Shown: positions 6,662 through 16,241 of the stretch, in pieces | How the letters are laid out: each line of letters opens with the position of its first letter | Numbering within the stretch: the first letter of the stretch is position 1 | Origin: Fibrobacter sp. | GTDB taxonomy: Bacteria > Fibrobacterota > Fibrobacteria > Fibrobacterales > Fibrobacteraceae | Assembly (NCBI GenBank): GCA_024398935.1 | Contig: JAKSIH010000009.1 | Coordinates: 1-64,000 of the forward strand | Direction of reading: 5' to 3' | DNA length: 64,000 bases | Program-made: the position numbers and the translations under genes | Notes under the pieces: generated by a model | The model's input: the letters and a program-made list of their open reading frames with translations, nothing else | The model's database searches: none | Told to the model about the DNA's origin: nothing

Positions 6662-9508
6662 TTAGTGTGCGATAAGCCAGTTTTCGCCAAAGCCCACGCT
6701 TGCGACTAGCGGAACCTGCAGTTTCATTGCATTTTCCATTTCGGACTTTACCATGGCGGAAAGTTCGTCAATGCGGTCGCGGGGACATTCGAAGACAAGT
6801 TCATCGTGAACCTGGAGCATCATCCTTAAGGGGAGATGCTCTTCGTTTATTTTTTTCTGGATGCGGATCATGGCAATCTTGATCAGGTCGGCGGCACTGC
6901 CCTGGACGGGAGTGTTTACCGCCATGCGCTCTGCCATCTGGCTTTCCATACGGTCGGAACTGTCAATTCCCGCGATGTAGCGACGGCGACCGGAAAGGGT
7001 TTCTACATAACCGTCGCGGTGGGCGCTAGCCTTGGTGCTGTCGATAAACATCTGGACACCCTGGTACATGTCGAAGTAGCCGGTAATGAAATCTTTCGCC
7101 TGGCTCATGGGAATCTTCAGGTCGCGGCTTAGGCGGAAGGCGGTCATGCCGTAAAGTACGCCGAAGTTCACCACCTTGGCATCGCGACGCATATCGCTGG
7201 TAACGCTTTCCAGCGGGACTCCGTAAATGGCTGCTGCGGTACGGGCGTGAATGTCGATTTCGTTCTTGTAGGAATCGATCAAAGCTTCGTCCCCGCTGAG
7301 GTGTGCTAGCATACGCAATTCAATCTGGGAGTAGTCCACCGCAAGAATCACATTTGCCGGATCCTGGGGAACAAAGGCTGCGCGAATCTTCTTGCCCAGG
7401 TCGCTACGGACGGGAATGTTCTGCAGGTTGGGGTCGCGGCTACTCAAGCGCCCCGTCGCGGTACCCCACTGGATAAAGCTGGTATGGATTCGCTTGGTCT
7501 CGGGATTGACCAGAGTGGGGAGCACGCTGATGTAGGTGCTCTGCATCTTCTTCAGTTCGCGGTATTCAAGAATGGAGGCGATGAAGGGACTTGCTGTTTC
7601 GTAGAAAAGTTCTTCAAGAACGGCGGCGTCGGTACTGCGCTTTTTCACCTGGCGCATTCCCAGGGTATCGAACATGACTTCAGCCAGCTGCTTGGGGCTT
7701 CCGATGTTGAATTCCGTCCCCGCCATGTCGCAGATTTCCTTTTCAAGATTTGCGATGCGACGTTCCAGTTCATGCTCCAGATGCTTGAGGGTGGGGACGT
7801 CGACGGCGATGCCTACGGTCTCCATCTGGTAAAGAACTTTCAACAGTGGCATTTCCTGCTGGTAGAAATATTTTTCGTAATCGTATTTCTGCAACTGCTT
7901 TTGCAGGGGAGCCCACAAGCGTAAGGTGTAGACGGCGTCTTCCGCGCCATATTCCGTTGCTTCAGGAATGCGGGTGCGGTCGAAGGTAATCTGGTTTTTG
8001 CCGCGGCCAATAAGATTCTCGATGGGAATCATCTCGTGCTGCAGTTTCTGCATGACCTGGTTATCAAGCCCCAAACCGTTTTCGCCGGGGCTAAGCATCC
8101 AGGCTGCTATCAAGGTGTCGACGATATTTGCCTGCTCGATTTGTGCTACAGTCAAGCCGAAGGCGCGAGCCAAGACGTGCAGGTCGAATTTTGCATTGTG
8201 GAAAACGAATGTGTGAGCTGCGCAGAAAATCTCCACGAACCATTGCTTCACCAGGTTGGTGTCGAAGTTTCCGCCAGAGGTAATAGGTAAGGGGAAACCG
8301 ATTTCGTCGGAATGGTTCAAGGGGATGTAGTAACCCTTGTTGACTTTGAATTCGGATTCGTTGTTTTTGGCTGCGGCTAGGCATAGACCGACCAATGTAC
8401 AGCGCATGGGGTCAAGCCCATCTGTTTCTGTATCTACCCCGATGTAGGTTGCCATAGAAAATTCAGCTTTCATCTGCTCGAAAACTTCTACAGAATCTAC
8501 GCAGATGTAGGTGGGCGGAATGTCCTTGGGTAGATCGAAGTCGGCCCTTTCTACGGGACTTTGGTTTTCGGCAGTGTCATCCTGCGCTGCATCTTCATCT
8601 TCAACGGATTTTACAAAGCCGGTCTTGCTGGGGATGTTTTCCAGCAGTCTCAAGAGGCTGTTGATCTCGTGTTCCTTGAACATGGATGCAAGTACATCCA
8701 CATGAATGCCAGTGTATTCCAGTGCGTCCAGGTTCCCGCTAAAGGCCCGCTTGGTCTGGAGCGTTACCAGTTCGCGGCTAAGGAATGCCTGCTCCTTGTT
8801 ATTGGCAAGGTTGTCGTGGAGGCCTTTTTTCTTGATGTTGTCGATGTTGGCGTAAATGTTATCCATGTCGCCGTATTCTTCCAGCAACTGGATGGCGGTC
8901 TTGGGGCCAACTTTGGGAACGCCGGGAACGTTATCGCTGGCGTCACCCATGAGAGCAAGGTAGTCGCGAATCTTTTCGGGAGGGAGACCGTATTTTTCAA
9001 CAACCTGTTCCGGGCCGAAATCGATTCCGTCGGCGCCTTTTTCCAGATGGAACAGGTGAATCTTTTCGTTCACGATCTGGCTCATGTCCTTATCCTTGCT
9101 GATAATCAGGACATGGTCAAAACCAGCTTCCACGGCGGCGACAGCAGTACTTGCCATGACATCGTCCGCTTCGTAGCCGGGTTCTGCCAAAAGGGGAATG
9201 CCGCTTGCGGCAAGGCTTTCGCCAAGGAGTGGCATCTGGGCGGCCATTTCCTCGGGCATGGGGCCGCGATTGGCCTTGTAATCCGGATATAGTTCATGGC
9301 GGAAAGTCTTTGTGTGTGCCACGTCTCGGGCGATGGCGAAATGGGTGGGCTTGTGCTTTGCAAGAATCCTGAGGACAGCGCCCCAGTAGCCATGCATCAT
9401 GGAAACTTCTTCGCCTTGGCTATTTCTTAGCGGGTTTTGGCTGTAGGCGTAGAACATGCGAAACGCTAACGCGTAGGAATCGAGCAAGAGTAAAGTTTTT
9501 TCGGCCAT
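6662..9508 (-). CDS. polA: DNA polymerase I
   Basis: 948 residues, full length. Residues 1-300 are the 5'-3' exonuclease/flap endonuclease (PDYKANRGPMPEEM, EADDVMAS, LMGDASDNVPGVPKVGPKTA). Residues about 340-540 are the 3'-5' exonuclease with intact metal ligands (GVDTETDGLD, FHNAKFDLH, AEDAVYTL), so proofreading should be active. The rest is the family A polymerase: VDYSQIELRMLAHLS (motif A), RRDAKVVNFGVLYGM (motif B) and QVHDELVFE (motif C). It replaces RNA primers and fills repair gaps. A TATCTA hexamer lies 9 nt before the ATG with no Shine-Dalgarno sequence. It converges on the small lipoprotein gene with no visible terminator between the two. Confidence 0.97.
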   Translation of the reverse strand: MAEKTLLLLDSYALAFRMFYAYSQNPLRNSQGEEVSMMHGYWGAVLRILAKHKPTHFAIARDVAHTKTFRHELYPDYKANRGPMPEEMAAQMPLLGESLAASGIPLLAEPGYEADDVMASTAVAAVEAGFDHVLIISKDKDMSQIVNEKIHLFHLEKGADGIDFGPEQVVEKYGLPPEKIRDYLALMGDASDNVPGVPKVGPKTAIQLLEEYGDMDNIYANIDNIKKKGLHDNLANNKEQAFLSRELVTLQTKRAFSGNLDALEYTGIHVDVLASMFKEHEINSLLRLLENIPSKTGFVKSVEDEDAAQDDTAENQSPVERADFDLPKDIPPTYICVDSVEVFEQMKAEFSMATYIGVDTETDGLDPMRCTLVGLCLAAAKNNESEFKVNKGYYIPLNHSDEIGFPLPITSGGNFDTNLVKQWFVEIFCAAHTFVFHNAKFDLHVLARAFGLTVAQIEQANIVDTLIAAWMLSPGENGLGLDNQVMQKLQHEMIPIENLIGRGKNQITFDRTRIPEATEYGAEDAVYTLRLWAPLQKQLQKYDYEKYFYQQEMPLLKVLYQMETVGIAVDVPTLKHLEHELERRIANLEKEICDMAGTEFNIGSPKQLAEVMFDTLGMRQVKKRSTDAAVLEELFYETASPFIASILEYRELKKMQSTYISVLPTLVNPETKRIHTSFIQWGTATGRLSSRDPNLQNIPVRSDLGKKIRAAFVPQDPANVILAVDYSQIELRMLAHLSGDEALIDSYKNEIDIHARTAAAIYGVPLESVTSDMRRDAKVVNFGVLYGMTAFRLSRDLKIPMSQAKDFITGYFDMYQGVQMFIDSTKASAHRDGYVETLSGRRRYIAGIDSSDRMESQMAERMAVNTPVQGSAADLIKIAMIRIQKKINEEHLPLRMMLQVHDELVFECPRDRIDELSAMVKSEMENAMKLQVPLVASVGFGENWLIAH

Positions 9509-9600
9509 ATAGGGCTATAGATAGCAAAAAATGGGTGACACTTGGTGTCAGATGAGTTTAAATTTATGTCATAGAAATACATCAAAAGAAGGAGATGATG

Positions 9601-10302
9601 ATGCGTTCTAGAATTCTTGAATCGATTATTCTTGCCCTTGCCATTCTCGGGGTAGGTGCGTTTTTCTACTTCGCCATGATTAATGTGAAGGATCGGGACC
9701 GTGTCGTGTTTGTACGCGGACTTGCCGAGCAGGAGGTGCCTGCGGACCATGTGATTTGGCCTATTGCCTTTAAGTTGGTGGGCGATGATGTTTCTTCCCT
9801 CTATGTTGCAACTCAGGGCAAAATGAAGCATCTACAGAATTTCCTGGTGAAAAATGGAATTGCCAAGTCTGACATCTCCATCGGTACGCCCGAAATTGTG
9901 GATATGGAAAGTGAATATTACGGAAACACCAAACGTAACTATCGCTATACTTCAACTGGCGTGGTGACAGTTTCCTCTTCCAATGTGGATGCGGTCCGTG
10001 CCGTTATCGCAAAGCAGGGTGACCTGTTTGAACAGGGAATCATGGTGGCTTCCAATGACTACCGTTATCAGACTATCTATTCTTTTACGGGGCTAAACAA
10101 GATTAAGCCCGCCATGATCGAGGAAGCGACCAAGAACGCTCGGGAAGTGGCTGAAAAGTTCGCAAAGGATTCCCAGAGTAACCTGGGTAAAATCAAGACG
10201 GCTTCCCAGGGCCAGTTCTCCATTGAGGACCGCGACGGGAACACTCCCTACATCAAGAATGTCCGCGTGGTGACCAACGTGCAGTTCTTCCTGCAGGATT
10301 AG
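9601..10302 (+). CDS. SIMPL (DUF541) domain protein
   Basis: 233 residues from this start. An N-terminal membrane segment (LESIILALAILGVGAFFYFAMI) is followed by a SIMPL/DUF541 domain. It shows the usual GLAEQEVPADHVIWPI opening, the TGVVTVSSSNVDAV middle and the long C-terminal ARE-VAEKFAKDSQSNLGKI helix. Members are periplasmic or membrane-anchored proteins of poorly known function; some are linked to stress resistance or to trimeric secretion assemblies. Three in-frame ATGs occur at 9595, 9598 and 9601. AAGGAG ends immediately before 9595, so only 9601 has workable spacing. A terminator follows at 10340. Confidence 0.8.
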   Translation: MRSRILESIILALAILGVGAFFYFAMINVKDRDRVVFVRGLAEQEVPADHVIWPIAFKLVGDDVSSLYVATQGKMKHLQNFLVKNGIAKSDISIGTPEIVDMESEYYGNTKRNYRYTSTGVVTVSSSNVDAVRAVIAKQGDLFEQGIMVASNDYRYQTIYSFTGLNKIKPAMIEEATKNAREVAEKFAKDSQSNLGKIKTASQGQFSIEDRDGNTPYIKNVRVVTNVQFFLQD

Positions 10303-10312
10303 AGAGTAGAAT

Positions 10313-10333
10313 CTAGGATTTAGGGGCTAGGGT
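10313..10333. repeat. Period-7 tandem repeat (CTAGGGG-like units)
   Basis: Three degenerate heptamers (CTAGGAT, TTAGGGG, CTAGGGT) lie between the SIMPL gene and its terminator. This is the reverse-complement form of the CCCCTAG repeat at 2781. Confidence 0.55.
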
Positions 10334-10339
10334 GAAAAG

Positions 10340-10364
10340 ACGGGTCGAAAGGCTCGTTTTTTTT
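10340..10364 (+). terminator. Rho-independent terminator after the SIMPL gene
   Basis: ACGGGTC pairs with GGCTCGT around a GAAA tetraloop (two G-T wobbles), followed by eight T. Confidence 0.8.
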
Positions 10365-10449
10365 ATTGAGGTGATACGTTTCGGGAAATGCTTCCTGTGT
10401 TTGTTACGATTTTGTTATATTTATTGTGTAAAATTATAACGGAGAAAGT

Positions 10450-13400
10450 ATGAAACTCTTGAAATTTTTTGCTCCAGCAATGACTGTAGCGTCGGTGGCG
10501 GCTCTTTTGGCCGCTTGCGGTGACGATTCCTCCAATTCAGGAAATTCCAATAACACATCCGGGAACATTCCCGAATACGAAACCGCCGAGGACATGGTCC
10601 ATTGCACCAAGAGCCATTACGGCGAGTTTGCCTATGTCGCCGATGAAGACACCTACTACGAATGTACCAGCGACGGCTGGAGTGAAATCGATGCAGAAGA
10701 CATTGACGAACAAGGCAAGTCATCCTCTTCTGTGTCTGATGATGAAAAAAGTAGTTCTAGCGAAAAGACCGACGAAAAGGATACTGCAGCCGTGGAAGTC
10801 CAGAAAGTGGACTCTGTAACGGTAATGGGTGTTGCTGAAAAAGGCCCTTATGCAAAAGATGGCGCAGTGACGATCTATGGCTTGGACAGTGCTTTTGGAA
10901 AAACGAAGAATACCTTCAAAGGAAAGATATCCGATGATGCTGGGTCTTTCAGCATTGCAGGTGTAACCCTTGAAAATCAGTACGCGATTGTCGAAGCGAA
11001 CGGTTTTTTCATGAATGAAATGACCGGTAAGAAAACTTCTGGCACAAAGACCACTTTGGGAGCCCTTGTGGACTTGAGCGACAAGGATACTGTTAAGGTC
11101 AATGTGAATGTGCTTACCGAATTGGAAAAGGCTCGAGCTCTTTACCTTGTGCAGAACGAAAAGTATAATGTTCCCGCTGCAAAGAAACGTGCTACTAAAG
11201 AAATTTTGTCTGCCCTCGGTGTTAAGTCAGATTCCGTTTCTGCAACAGAATTGACCTTGATGGGAAAGGATGCAGAAACTGTTGGTCTTTATTTCGCGTC
11301 GATCGCTTTGCTAGGAGATCTTTCTCCCTCCAAGTTCAATAACCGTATGGAGGAACTGTCTGAATCCTTTGCTGTGACGGGCTCAATTAGCGATACTCTT
11401 CAAGCTGAAATTGCAGATTTCCTGAGTCAGGCAGATTCTATTGATGGATTTGCTTCCATCATGAAAAATGTGAAGGCTGTGAATGAAAAGGTTCCTGCTT
11501 TTGACAAGATGCTTTATACTTATTGGGTTGAAAATTATGGGCTGCCTGATTGTACTTCTGAAAAAGAAGAGTCCATCGAGAAAAATGCAAACAAACTGAG
11601 CGCAAGCTATAAAGCTGGCTTTGCTTGTACCAGTAACCGTTGGCATAAGTCTACGGCCCTGGATACGGAACTGGGACTTTGCGTTGCAAAAACAGAGGGG
11701 GCTTATAAGAAAAGTGAAAGTGAAAAGTTCTACACCTGTAAGGACGGTGTATGGAGAGAAATCACTAGTACCCAATATGAGCTTAAGGAATGTTCCGAAG
11801 CTCGCAATGGAGAATACAAGTCTGTAGATGAGAACTTCTTCTTGTGTAAGGACAAACAGTGGATCGAGCTGAATGCTGTTGAATTTGAATTAAAGGATTG
11901 TAATGTTGAAAATCAGTATTCTGTTGTGAAAACTGAAGCTGATGGAAATAGCTACGTTTGCGTAGAAGCTTCTTGGCGTGAAGCAACTGATGTTGAAGCT
12001 GAATTTGGATATTGCTCTAAAGCTGATTCTACTAAGTTCAATAAATTTGAATCTGATGGTAAGTACTATGTTTGCCTGAAAGATGGCTGGACCGCAGTGG
12101 ATGATACTGTAGGTCATTTGGGATTCTGCACGGATAAGAATCAGAGGACTGTTGCTCAGAATTTAGAATCCAAGGATTACTACATGTGCGTTGATGGTTC
12201 TTGGCGAGGTGCTTCTGATGTAGAAGCTGAATTTGGGTATTGTGCTACTGCGGATTCAACCAAGTTCAATCAATTGAAGTCTGATGGCAAGTATTATGTT
12301 TGTCTTGATAAAGGTTGGACTGCGGTGAGTGATACGATTGGTCATATTGGTTTTTGCACTGATAAGAACAAGCAGACTGTTGTACGTGATTTGGTTTCCA
12401 AGACGTATTATGTTTGTGAAGGTGGAAAATGGCGTGGTGCCTCAAGTGTTGAAAGTGAACATGGTTATTGCTCTAACCCTGACAGTACTGTGTTTAAGAA
12501 GGAAACTTCATCAGGATCTTATTACGTCTGTTTGAACAGTGGATGGACTAAGGTGAGTAATCTAGTTGGCTTGTTTGGCTTCTGTACCAAGAATAGAACG
12601 GGGGATCGTGGAATTGATCCTGATTCTCGTGTCACTTATATCTGTGAAAACGAGGCTTGGAGAAAAGCGTCAAGTCCTGAAAAGGAATTTGGTTTGTGCG
12701 GAACAGAAGAACAGTATGTTGAGAGTGAAGATGGATACTATTATCGTTGTGCCTCCAACCAGTGGAATTCTATTGATTCTGCAACATATTATTTAGAAAA
12801 GGTTTGCTCTGCTGATGTGAACCTTGGCGAGCGAGCTTCTGTTACACTTCGATATGGCGGAGACAGAGTTGCTTTATATTTCCGTTGTAGTGTTGATGGT
12901 TTTAAAAGGGCGTATTGGGGCGTAATTTCGTCGTATGAATATGCAAATGGCGTTTGTGGTGTGGATGATGTTGGCTATACTGTGACAAAAGACGGCTCTG
13001 GTTTTTGTTCTAGGGATGGGAATATATTAAACGATGTGGAAAATCGCCGTGATTGGGAAATGTGTACCCCAGAGATTAACCGTAGGTTTGTCTGGGACGG
13101 CGGACAACCATATATGTGTATGGGTAGTAGTAACACATATGGCAAGTATACCTATTCTACAATGAAGGATTCTCGCGATGGAAAAACATATAATACTATT
13201 GTTATAGGGAATCAGGTTTGGTTGGCAGAGGATTTGGATTATGATTACAATAAAGGTACCGCTAAAAATTATAAACTCAACTCTAGCCGTATGTATAAGT
13301 GGTCTGCAGCGATGGACAGTGCAGGTGTTTTTTCTACAAAATCAAAAGGCTGTGGTGATGGAAAAACTTGTACAGCAGGATCTTCGAGTAGTTCAACAGT

Positions 13401-13773
13401 TCAAGGCGTTTGCCCTTCAGGATGGCATTTGCCTAATAGAAACGATTGGAATACTCTGTTTTCTGCAGTAGGCGGAACATCGAGTGCAGGAGAAATGTTG
13501 CGTTCAACAAGCTGTTGGAATTCGAGCGTAGGTAGTGTGACGATTTGTTATCATGGAAAGGACTATTACGGATTTCATGCAGAGCCTGTTGGTTATTATG
13601 ATAACGATAAAAATGATTTTTACGGAATGCAAAAGAACGTGGGATATTGGACCTCCGAAGAATCTACCTCGAATGCAGCATATTATACTAGGCTGAATAC
13701 GCGTTCAGATGTATCCATCTCAACAGATTCAAAATCATTATACAGCTATCCCGTTCGTTGTGTCAAGGATTAA
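10450..13773 (+). CDS. Large FISUMP-domain lipoprotein with tandem two-Cys repeats
   Basis: 1107 residues. The signal peptide ends in the lipobox LLAAC, followed by a Ser-rich linker. Residues about 115-215 resemble a small carboxypeptidase-regulatory-like beta domain (VTVMGVAEKGPYAKDGAVTIY), then a helical segment. Residues about 370-780 are tandem units of about 38 residues, each with a YxC...W...C pattern (for example YYVCLKDGWTAVDDT). At DNA level they form a 228-bp super-period whose equivalent positions fall at 11971, 12199, 12427 and 12655. The C-terminus is a FISUMP domain (SRDGKTYNTIVIGNQVWLAEDL, GWHLPNRNDW, YWTSEES, YPVRCVKD). It is probably anchored to the outer membrane with a disulfide-stabilised stalk carrying the FISUMP head; ligand and partner are unknown. 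It is monocistronic with its own terminator. Confidence 0.88.
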   Translation: MKLLKFFAPAMTVASVAALLAACGDDSSNSGNSNNTSGNIPEYETAEDMVHCTKSHYGEFAYVADEDTYYECTSDGWSEIDAEDIDEQGKSSSSVSDDEKSSSSEKTDEKDTAAVEVQKVDSVTVMGVAEKGPYAKDGAVTIYGLDSAFGKTKNTFKGKISDDAGSFSIAGVTLENQYAIVEANGFFMNEMTGKKTSGTKTTLGALVDLSDKDTVKVNVNVLTELEKARALYLVQNEKYNVPAAKKRATKEILSALGVKSDSVSATELTLMGKDAETVGLYFASIALLGDLSPSKFNNRMEELSESFAVTGSISDTLQAEIADFLSQADSIDGFASIMKNVKAVNEKVPAFDKMLYTYWVENYGLPDCTSEKEESIEKNANKLSASYKAGFACTSNRWHKSTALDTELGLCVAKTEGAYKKSESEKFYTCKDGVWREITSTQYELKECSEARNGEYKSVDENFFLCKDKQWIELNAVEFELKDCNVENQYSVVKTEADGNSYVCVEASWREATDVEAEFGYCSKADSTKFNKFESDGKYYVCLKDGWTAVDDTVGHLGFCTDKNQRTVAQNLESKDYYMCVDGSWRGASDVEAEFGYCATADSTKFNQLKSDGKYYVCLDKGWTAVSDTIGHIGFCTDKNKQTVVRDLVSKTYYVCEGGKWRGASSVESEHGYCSNPDSTVFKKETSSGSYYVCLNSGWTKVSNLVGLFGFCTKNRTGDRGIDPDSRVTYICENEAWRKASSPEKEFGLCGTEEQYVESEDGYYYRCASNQWNSIDSATYYLEKVCSADVNLGERASVTLRYGGDRVALYFRCSVDGFKRAYWGVISSYEYANGVCGVDDVGYTVTKDGSGFCSRDGNILNDVENRRDWEMCTPEINRRFVWDGGQPYMCMGSSNTYGKYTYSTMKDSRDGKTYNTIVIGNQVWLAEDLDYDYNKGTAKNYKLNSSRMYKWSAAMDSAGVFSTKSKGCGDGKTCTAGSSSSSTVQGVCPSGWHLPNRNDWNTLFSAVGGTSSAGEMLRSTSCWNSSVGSVTICYHGKDYYGFHAEPVGYYDNDKNDFYGMQKNVGYWTSEESTSNAAYYTRLNTRSDVSISTDSKSLYSYPVRCVKD

Positions 13774-13809
13774 TTTCGACCAGTAACTTCAATCTTGTAT
13801 GAAAGAAGA

Positions 13810-13850
13810 AGTCCCGTGCGAAGAAGATTCGCACGGGACTATCTTTTTTT
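13810..13850 (+). terminator. Strong Rho-independent terminator after the FISUMP lipoprotein gene
   Basis: AGTCCCGTGCGAA pairs perfectly with TTCGCACGGGACT over a short loop, followed by ATC and a run of eight T. It separates the gene from convergent xerC. Confidence 0.92.
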
Positions 13851-13882
13851 TATGGTTCGATAGGTCTACAGATCTTTTTGAA

Positions 13883-14815
13883 TTATGCTCTGGGGTGGGT
13901 TTTCTTGAAGGCTTCCCGCAGGCGCTCGGCGCTGACGTGGGTGTACACCTGTGTGGTGGAGATGCTTTCGTGGCCTAGCATTTCCTTGACGCTCATGATT
14001 TCGGCGCCGTTTTCCAGCAGGTGGGTGGCGAAGCTGTGGCGAAGTACGTGGGGGCTAGCTTTCCCTTCCCAGCCGATTTCCCGCAGAAGGTCGTGGATGT
14101 CGTTTCGGAGGGTGCGGATGCTGAAGGGCTTTCCCTCGTCACTGAGAAAGACTAGCCCCGTAGAGCTTGGCGTGTGGCCAGCCTCTATCTGCAACTGCTT
14201 GAATTCACCGATGCGCTGGAGCAGCGCTTCTGTAACGGGGACGATGCGTTCCTTGTTGCCTTTACCGATGACCCGCACCAGGTGTTCGGATTCCTGAATC
14301 TGGTTCCAGTGGAGCCCCTGGCATTCAGAAATTCGAAGGCCTGACCCGTAGATCAGTTCCAGCAGGAGACGGGCTCGGGATTGGGGCAGGGTGGTACTCT
14401 CGATTTTATCGAACTTTTCCTCGCTAAGGTCTTTCTGGCCAAGGAAGGAGACCAACCGCTTGGGGCGCTTGGGCATGGGAATGTTCCCCGCAGGATTGCT
14501 CTGGACGACGAAGGAACGGACCAGGTATTTCCCGAAACTTTTAAGGGCCGCCAGATGTTCCCCGATGCTGGTGGGGGCTAGCTTTTGCTGGATTTTCATG
14601 TTCCAGACGAAGCCTTTCACGTTCGCCTCGCTGAAGCTTTCCAGGGGAAAATCGCGGACTTGCTCTGGATCGCCTTTTGTTTTGCTGCAATCCTTATCCA
14701 GAAAGTCCAAAAATTTGGTCAATGATTTTTTGTAGGTTTCTACGGTGCGGGGGGAGAACCGCCGCTGGGCCGTGAGGTATACAAGAAACTGCTGGATGTA
14801 TTCGGAAAGGTTCAT
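13883..14815 (-). CDS. xerC: Tyrosine recombinase XerC/XerD type
   Basis: 310 residues with an N-terminal SAM-like core-binding domain (1-90) and a C-terminal catalytic domain. All catalytic residues are present: Arg in GSGLRISE, Lys in GKGNKER, the HxxR motif HVLRHSFATHLLENG, His in LGHESISTTQ, and the Tyr nucleophile in VYTHVS. Length and motifs match the chromosome-dimer recombinases acting at dif, not phage integrases. No phage genes or att-like repeats adjoin it, which supports a housekeeping role. XerC and XerD cannot be separated without a tree. It is divergent from the PorV-like gene. AGGGGA lies upstream of its start. Confidence 0.85.
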   Translation of the reverse strand: MNLSEYIQQFLVYLTAQRRFSPRTVETYKKSLTKFLDFLDKDCSKTKGDPEQVRDFPLESFSEANVKGFVWNMKIQQKLAPTSIGEHLAALKSFGKYLVRSFVVQSNPAGNIPMPKRPKRLVSFLGQKDLSEEKFDKIESTTLPQSRARLLLELIYGSGLRISECQGLHWNQIQESEHLVRVIGKGNKERIVPVTEALLQRIGEFKQLQIEAGHTPSSTGLVFLSDEGKPFSIRTLRNDIHDLLREIGWEGKASPHVLRHSFATHLLENGAEIMSVKEMLGHESISTTQVYTHVSAERLREAFKKTHPRA

Positions 14816-14872
14816 TTGGAAAAGGTTCCCCTGAATTCGTCATCAAAAATAATCTATCTTAGATGTCAAGAT

Positions 14873-16171
14873 ATGGCAATGGGTAAAAAAAAGTGTATCG
14901 CAGCGAAAACTTTTAGTTCTCCGGGACTAAATGCCTTTGGCGCTTTTTTCGGAATGGCTTTTCTTTTGCTCTCTGTCAGTTCCCTTGCCATGGACCGTGT
15001 GGTGGGTGCCAACGAGACCTTCAATACGGAACCGGGCGCCCGTTCTGCCGCGTTAGGCTCTGCCACTATGGCGGTGGACGGGGACTACCTGGGGCTTCTT
15101 TCCAATCCCTACCAGCTGGCGAATGTAAACTACGGCTGGATCAGCCTTTCCCATACGGAATACTACGAGGATTCCCGTTATGACTTTGCCTCTGCGGTCC
15201 TGCCTTTAGGACCGGGTCAGGGACTGGGCGTTTCCTTTGGCCGTTTCGGCGTGAATGATATTCCCTACATCAAGGAGGGGGAGCCTCTTCCCGAGGGGTC
15301 GAACTACAATACCCTTTCCATTGCGGATTACGTGTTTTCCGTATCCTTCGGTCGCCGTCTGACGGACCGTCTGGATCTGGGCGTATCCTTCCACGGAATC
15401 TATAGGGACATGGACCAGAGCGGCTTTGGTTTCCGCGGTGATGCGGGACTTCGCTACCGGGTGGTGGATCGTCTTTACGTATCTGGTCTTCTGAAGGGCT
15501 GGACTTCCTCTGCGACATCCTGGGAGTCCGGTGAATTTGAATATTCTTCCCCGGAAGTTTATTTGGCGGCCAGCTATTCCCTGCCGGTAAAGTACCTGTA
15601 TGGAAACTTGGGCTTCTACTGGCAGGGTGCGGGACTTTTCCATCAGGAATCCCGCAATATGGATTTTGACATGGACACGAAGGATGGAAAGCGCATCTGG
15701 GAAAATCCCCTGGATTGGCTTTCCGGCGGTCGTGGCGGCGTGGAACTGAATTTTGATTTCGGTCTTTCCCTTCGGGTTGGCCTAAGCAGCTTTACCACTT
15801 TTCAGAGCGTGACTGCCGGAGCTGGCCTTGTAATCGCCAAGTTCCTGAAGGTGGACTATGCCTTTGAATCCCATCCGGTGCTTTCGCCGGTACATCGCCT
15901 GAGTGTAAGTGTCAGCCCCTACCTCTTTGCAAGGAAACCTAAGGAAGGCACTCCCGAAGCTTACGTACCTGCTCGGACCGTGCTGACGGAAGAACCGGAG
16001 GAGGAAACCGCTCCGGAATCGATGGGGAAGGCCGCTCCAGAATCTGAAACCATTGCTCCTGAAGAATCTCTGTATACAGAAGAACAGCCTGGCGAAAATA
16101 TTGCAGAGGAACCGTCCGTCCAGCCGTCTCCGGGAATAATCATCGAGGAAGATGACGAAGTGCTGGAATAG
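14873..16171 (+). CDS. PorV/UPF0164-like outer-membrane beta-barrel protein
   Basis: 432 residues from ATG 14873. After a long signal sequence (hydrophobic FGMAFLLLSVSSLA) comes the family opening NETFNTEPGARSAALGSATMAV. This GARxxALG signature is shared by PorV/PorQ and UPF0164 proteins. The body alternates short amphipathic strands (for example LGVSFGRFGVNDI, YLYGNLGFYWQGAG), consistent with a 12-14-strand barrel. The last 70 residues form a Glu/Pro-rich disordered tail, which is unusual for PorV. In Bacteroidota such proteins serve type IX secretion, but nothing adjacent proves that role here. A TTG at 14816 would start the frame earlier, but it abuts the xerC start and adds no signal-like sequence. 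A TATCTT box at 14855-14860 favours 14873 or 14879. Confidence 0.72.
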   Translation: MAMGKKKCIAAKTFSSPGLNAFGAFFGMAFLLLSVSSLAMDRVVGANETFNTEPGARSAALGSATMAVDGDYLGLLSNPYQLANVNYGWISLSHTEYYEDSRYDFASAVLPLGPGQGLGVSFGRFGVNDIPYIKEGEPLPEGSNYNTLSIADYVFSVSFGRRLTDRLDLGVSFHGIYRDMDQSGFGFRGDAGLRYRVVDRLYVSGLLKGWTSSATSWESGEFEYSSPEVYLAASYSLPVKYLYGNLGFYWQGAGLFHQESRNMDFDMDTKDGKRIWENPLDWLSGGRGGVELNFDFGLSLRVGLSSFTTFQSVTAGAGLVIAKFLKVDYAFESHPVLSPVHRLSVSVSPYLFARKPKEGTPEAYVPARTVLTEEPEEETAPESMGKAAPESETIAPEESLYTEEQPGENIAEEPSVQPSPGIIIEEDDEVLE

Positions 16172-16228
16172 GGTTCCTTTGGACGGAAATTGTTTTTTCG
16201 ATTCTTTCCCCTTTCTGTTTTTTTAAGT

Positions 16229-16234
16229 TATATT
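16229..16234 (+). promoter_or_regulatory. Predicted -10 hexamer TATATT, 7 nt before ATG (leaderless)
   Basis: TATATT is followed by 7 nt and then ATG at 16242, with no Shine-Dalgarno sequence. It would drive the four-gene operon 16242-19762. The -35 is weak. Confidence 0.45.
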
Positions 16235-16241
16235 TCGTCAT

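Noticed and set aside
10450-13773. Variable region of a diversity-generating element in the large FISUMP lipoprotein
   Set aside because: Its C-terminal FISUMP codons are mixed (many NNT and NNA) with no AAC-derived pattern; it serves as the contrast for the small FISUMP gene.
13883-14815. Phage or island integrase
   Set aside because: Length, motifs and lack of mobile neighbours fit a housekeeping Xer recombinase; no att-like direct repeats flank it.
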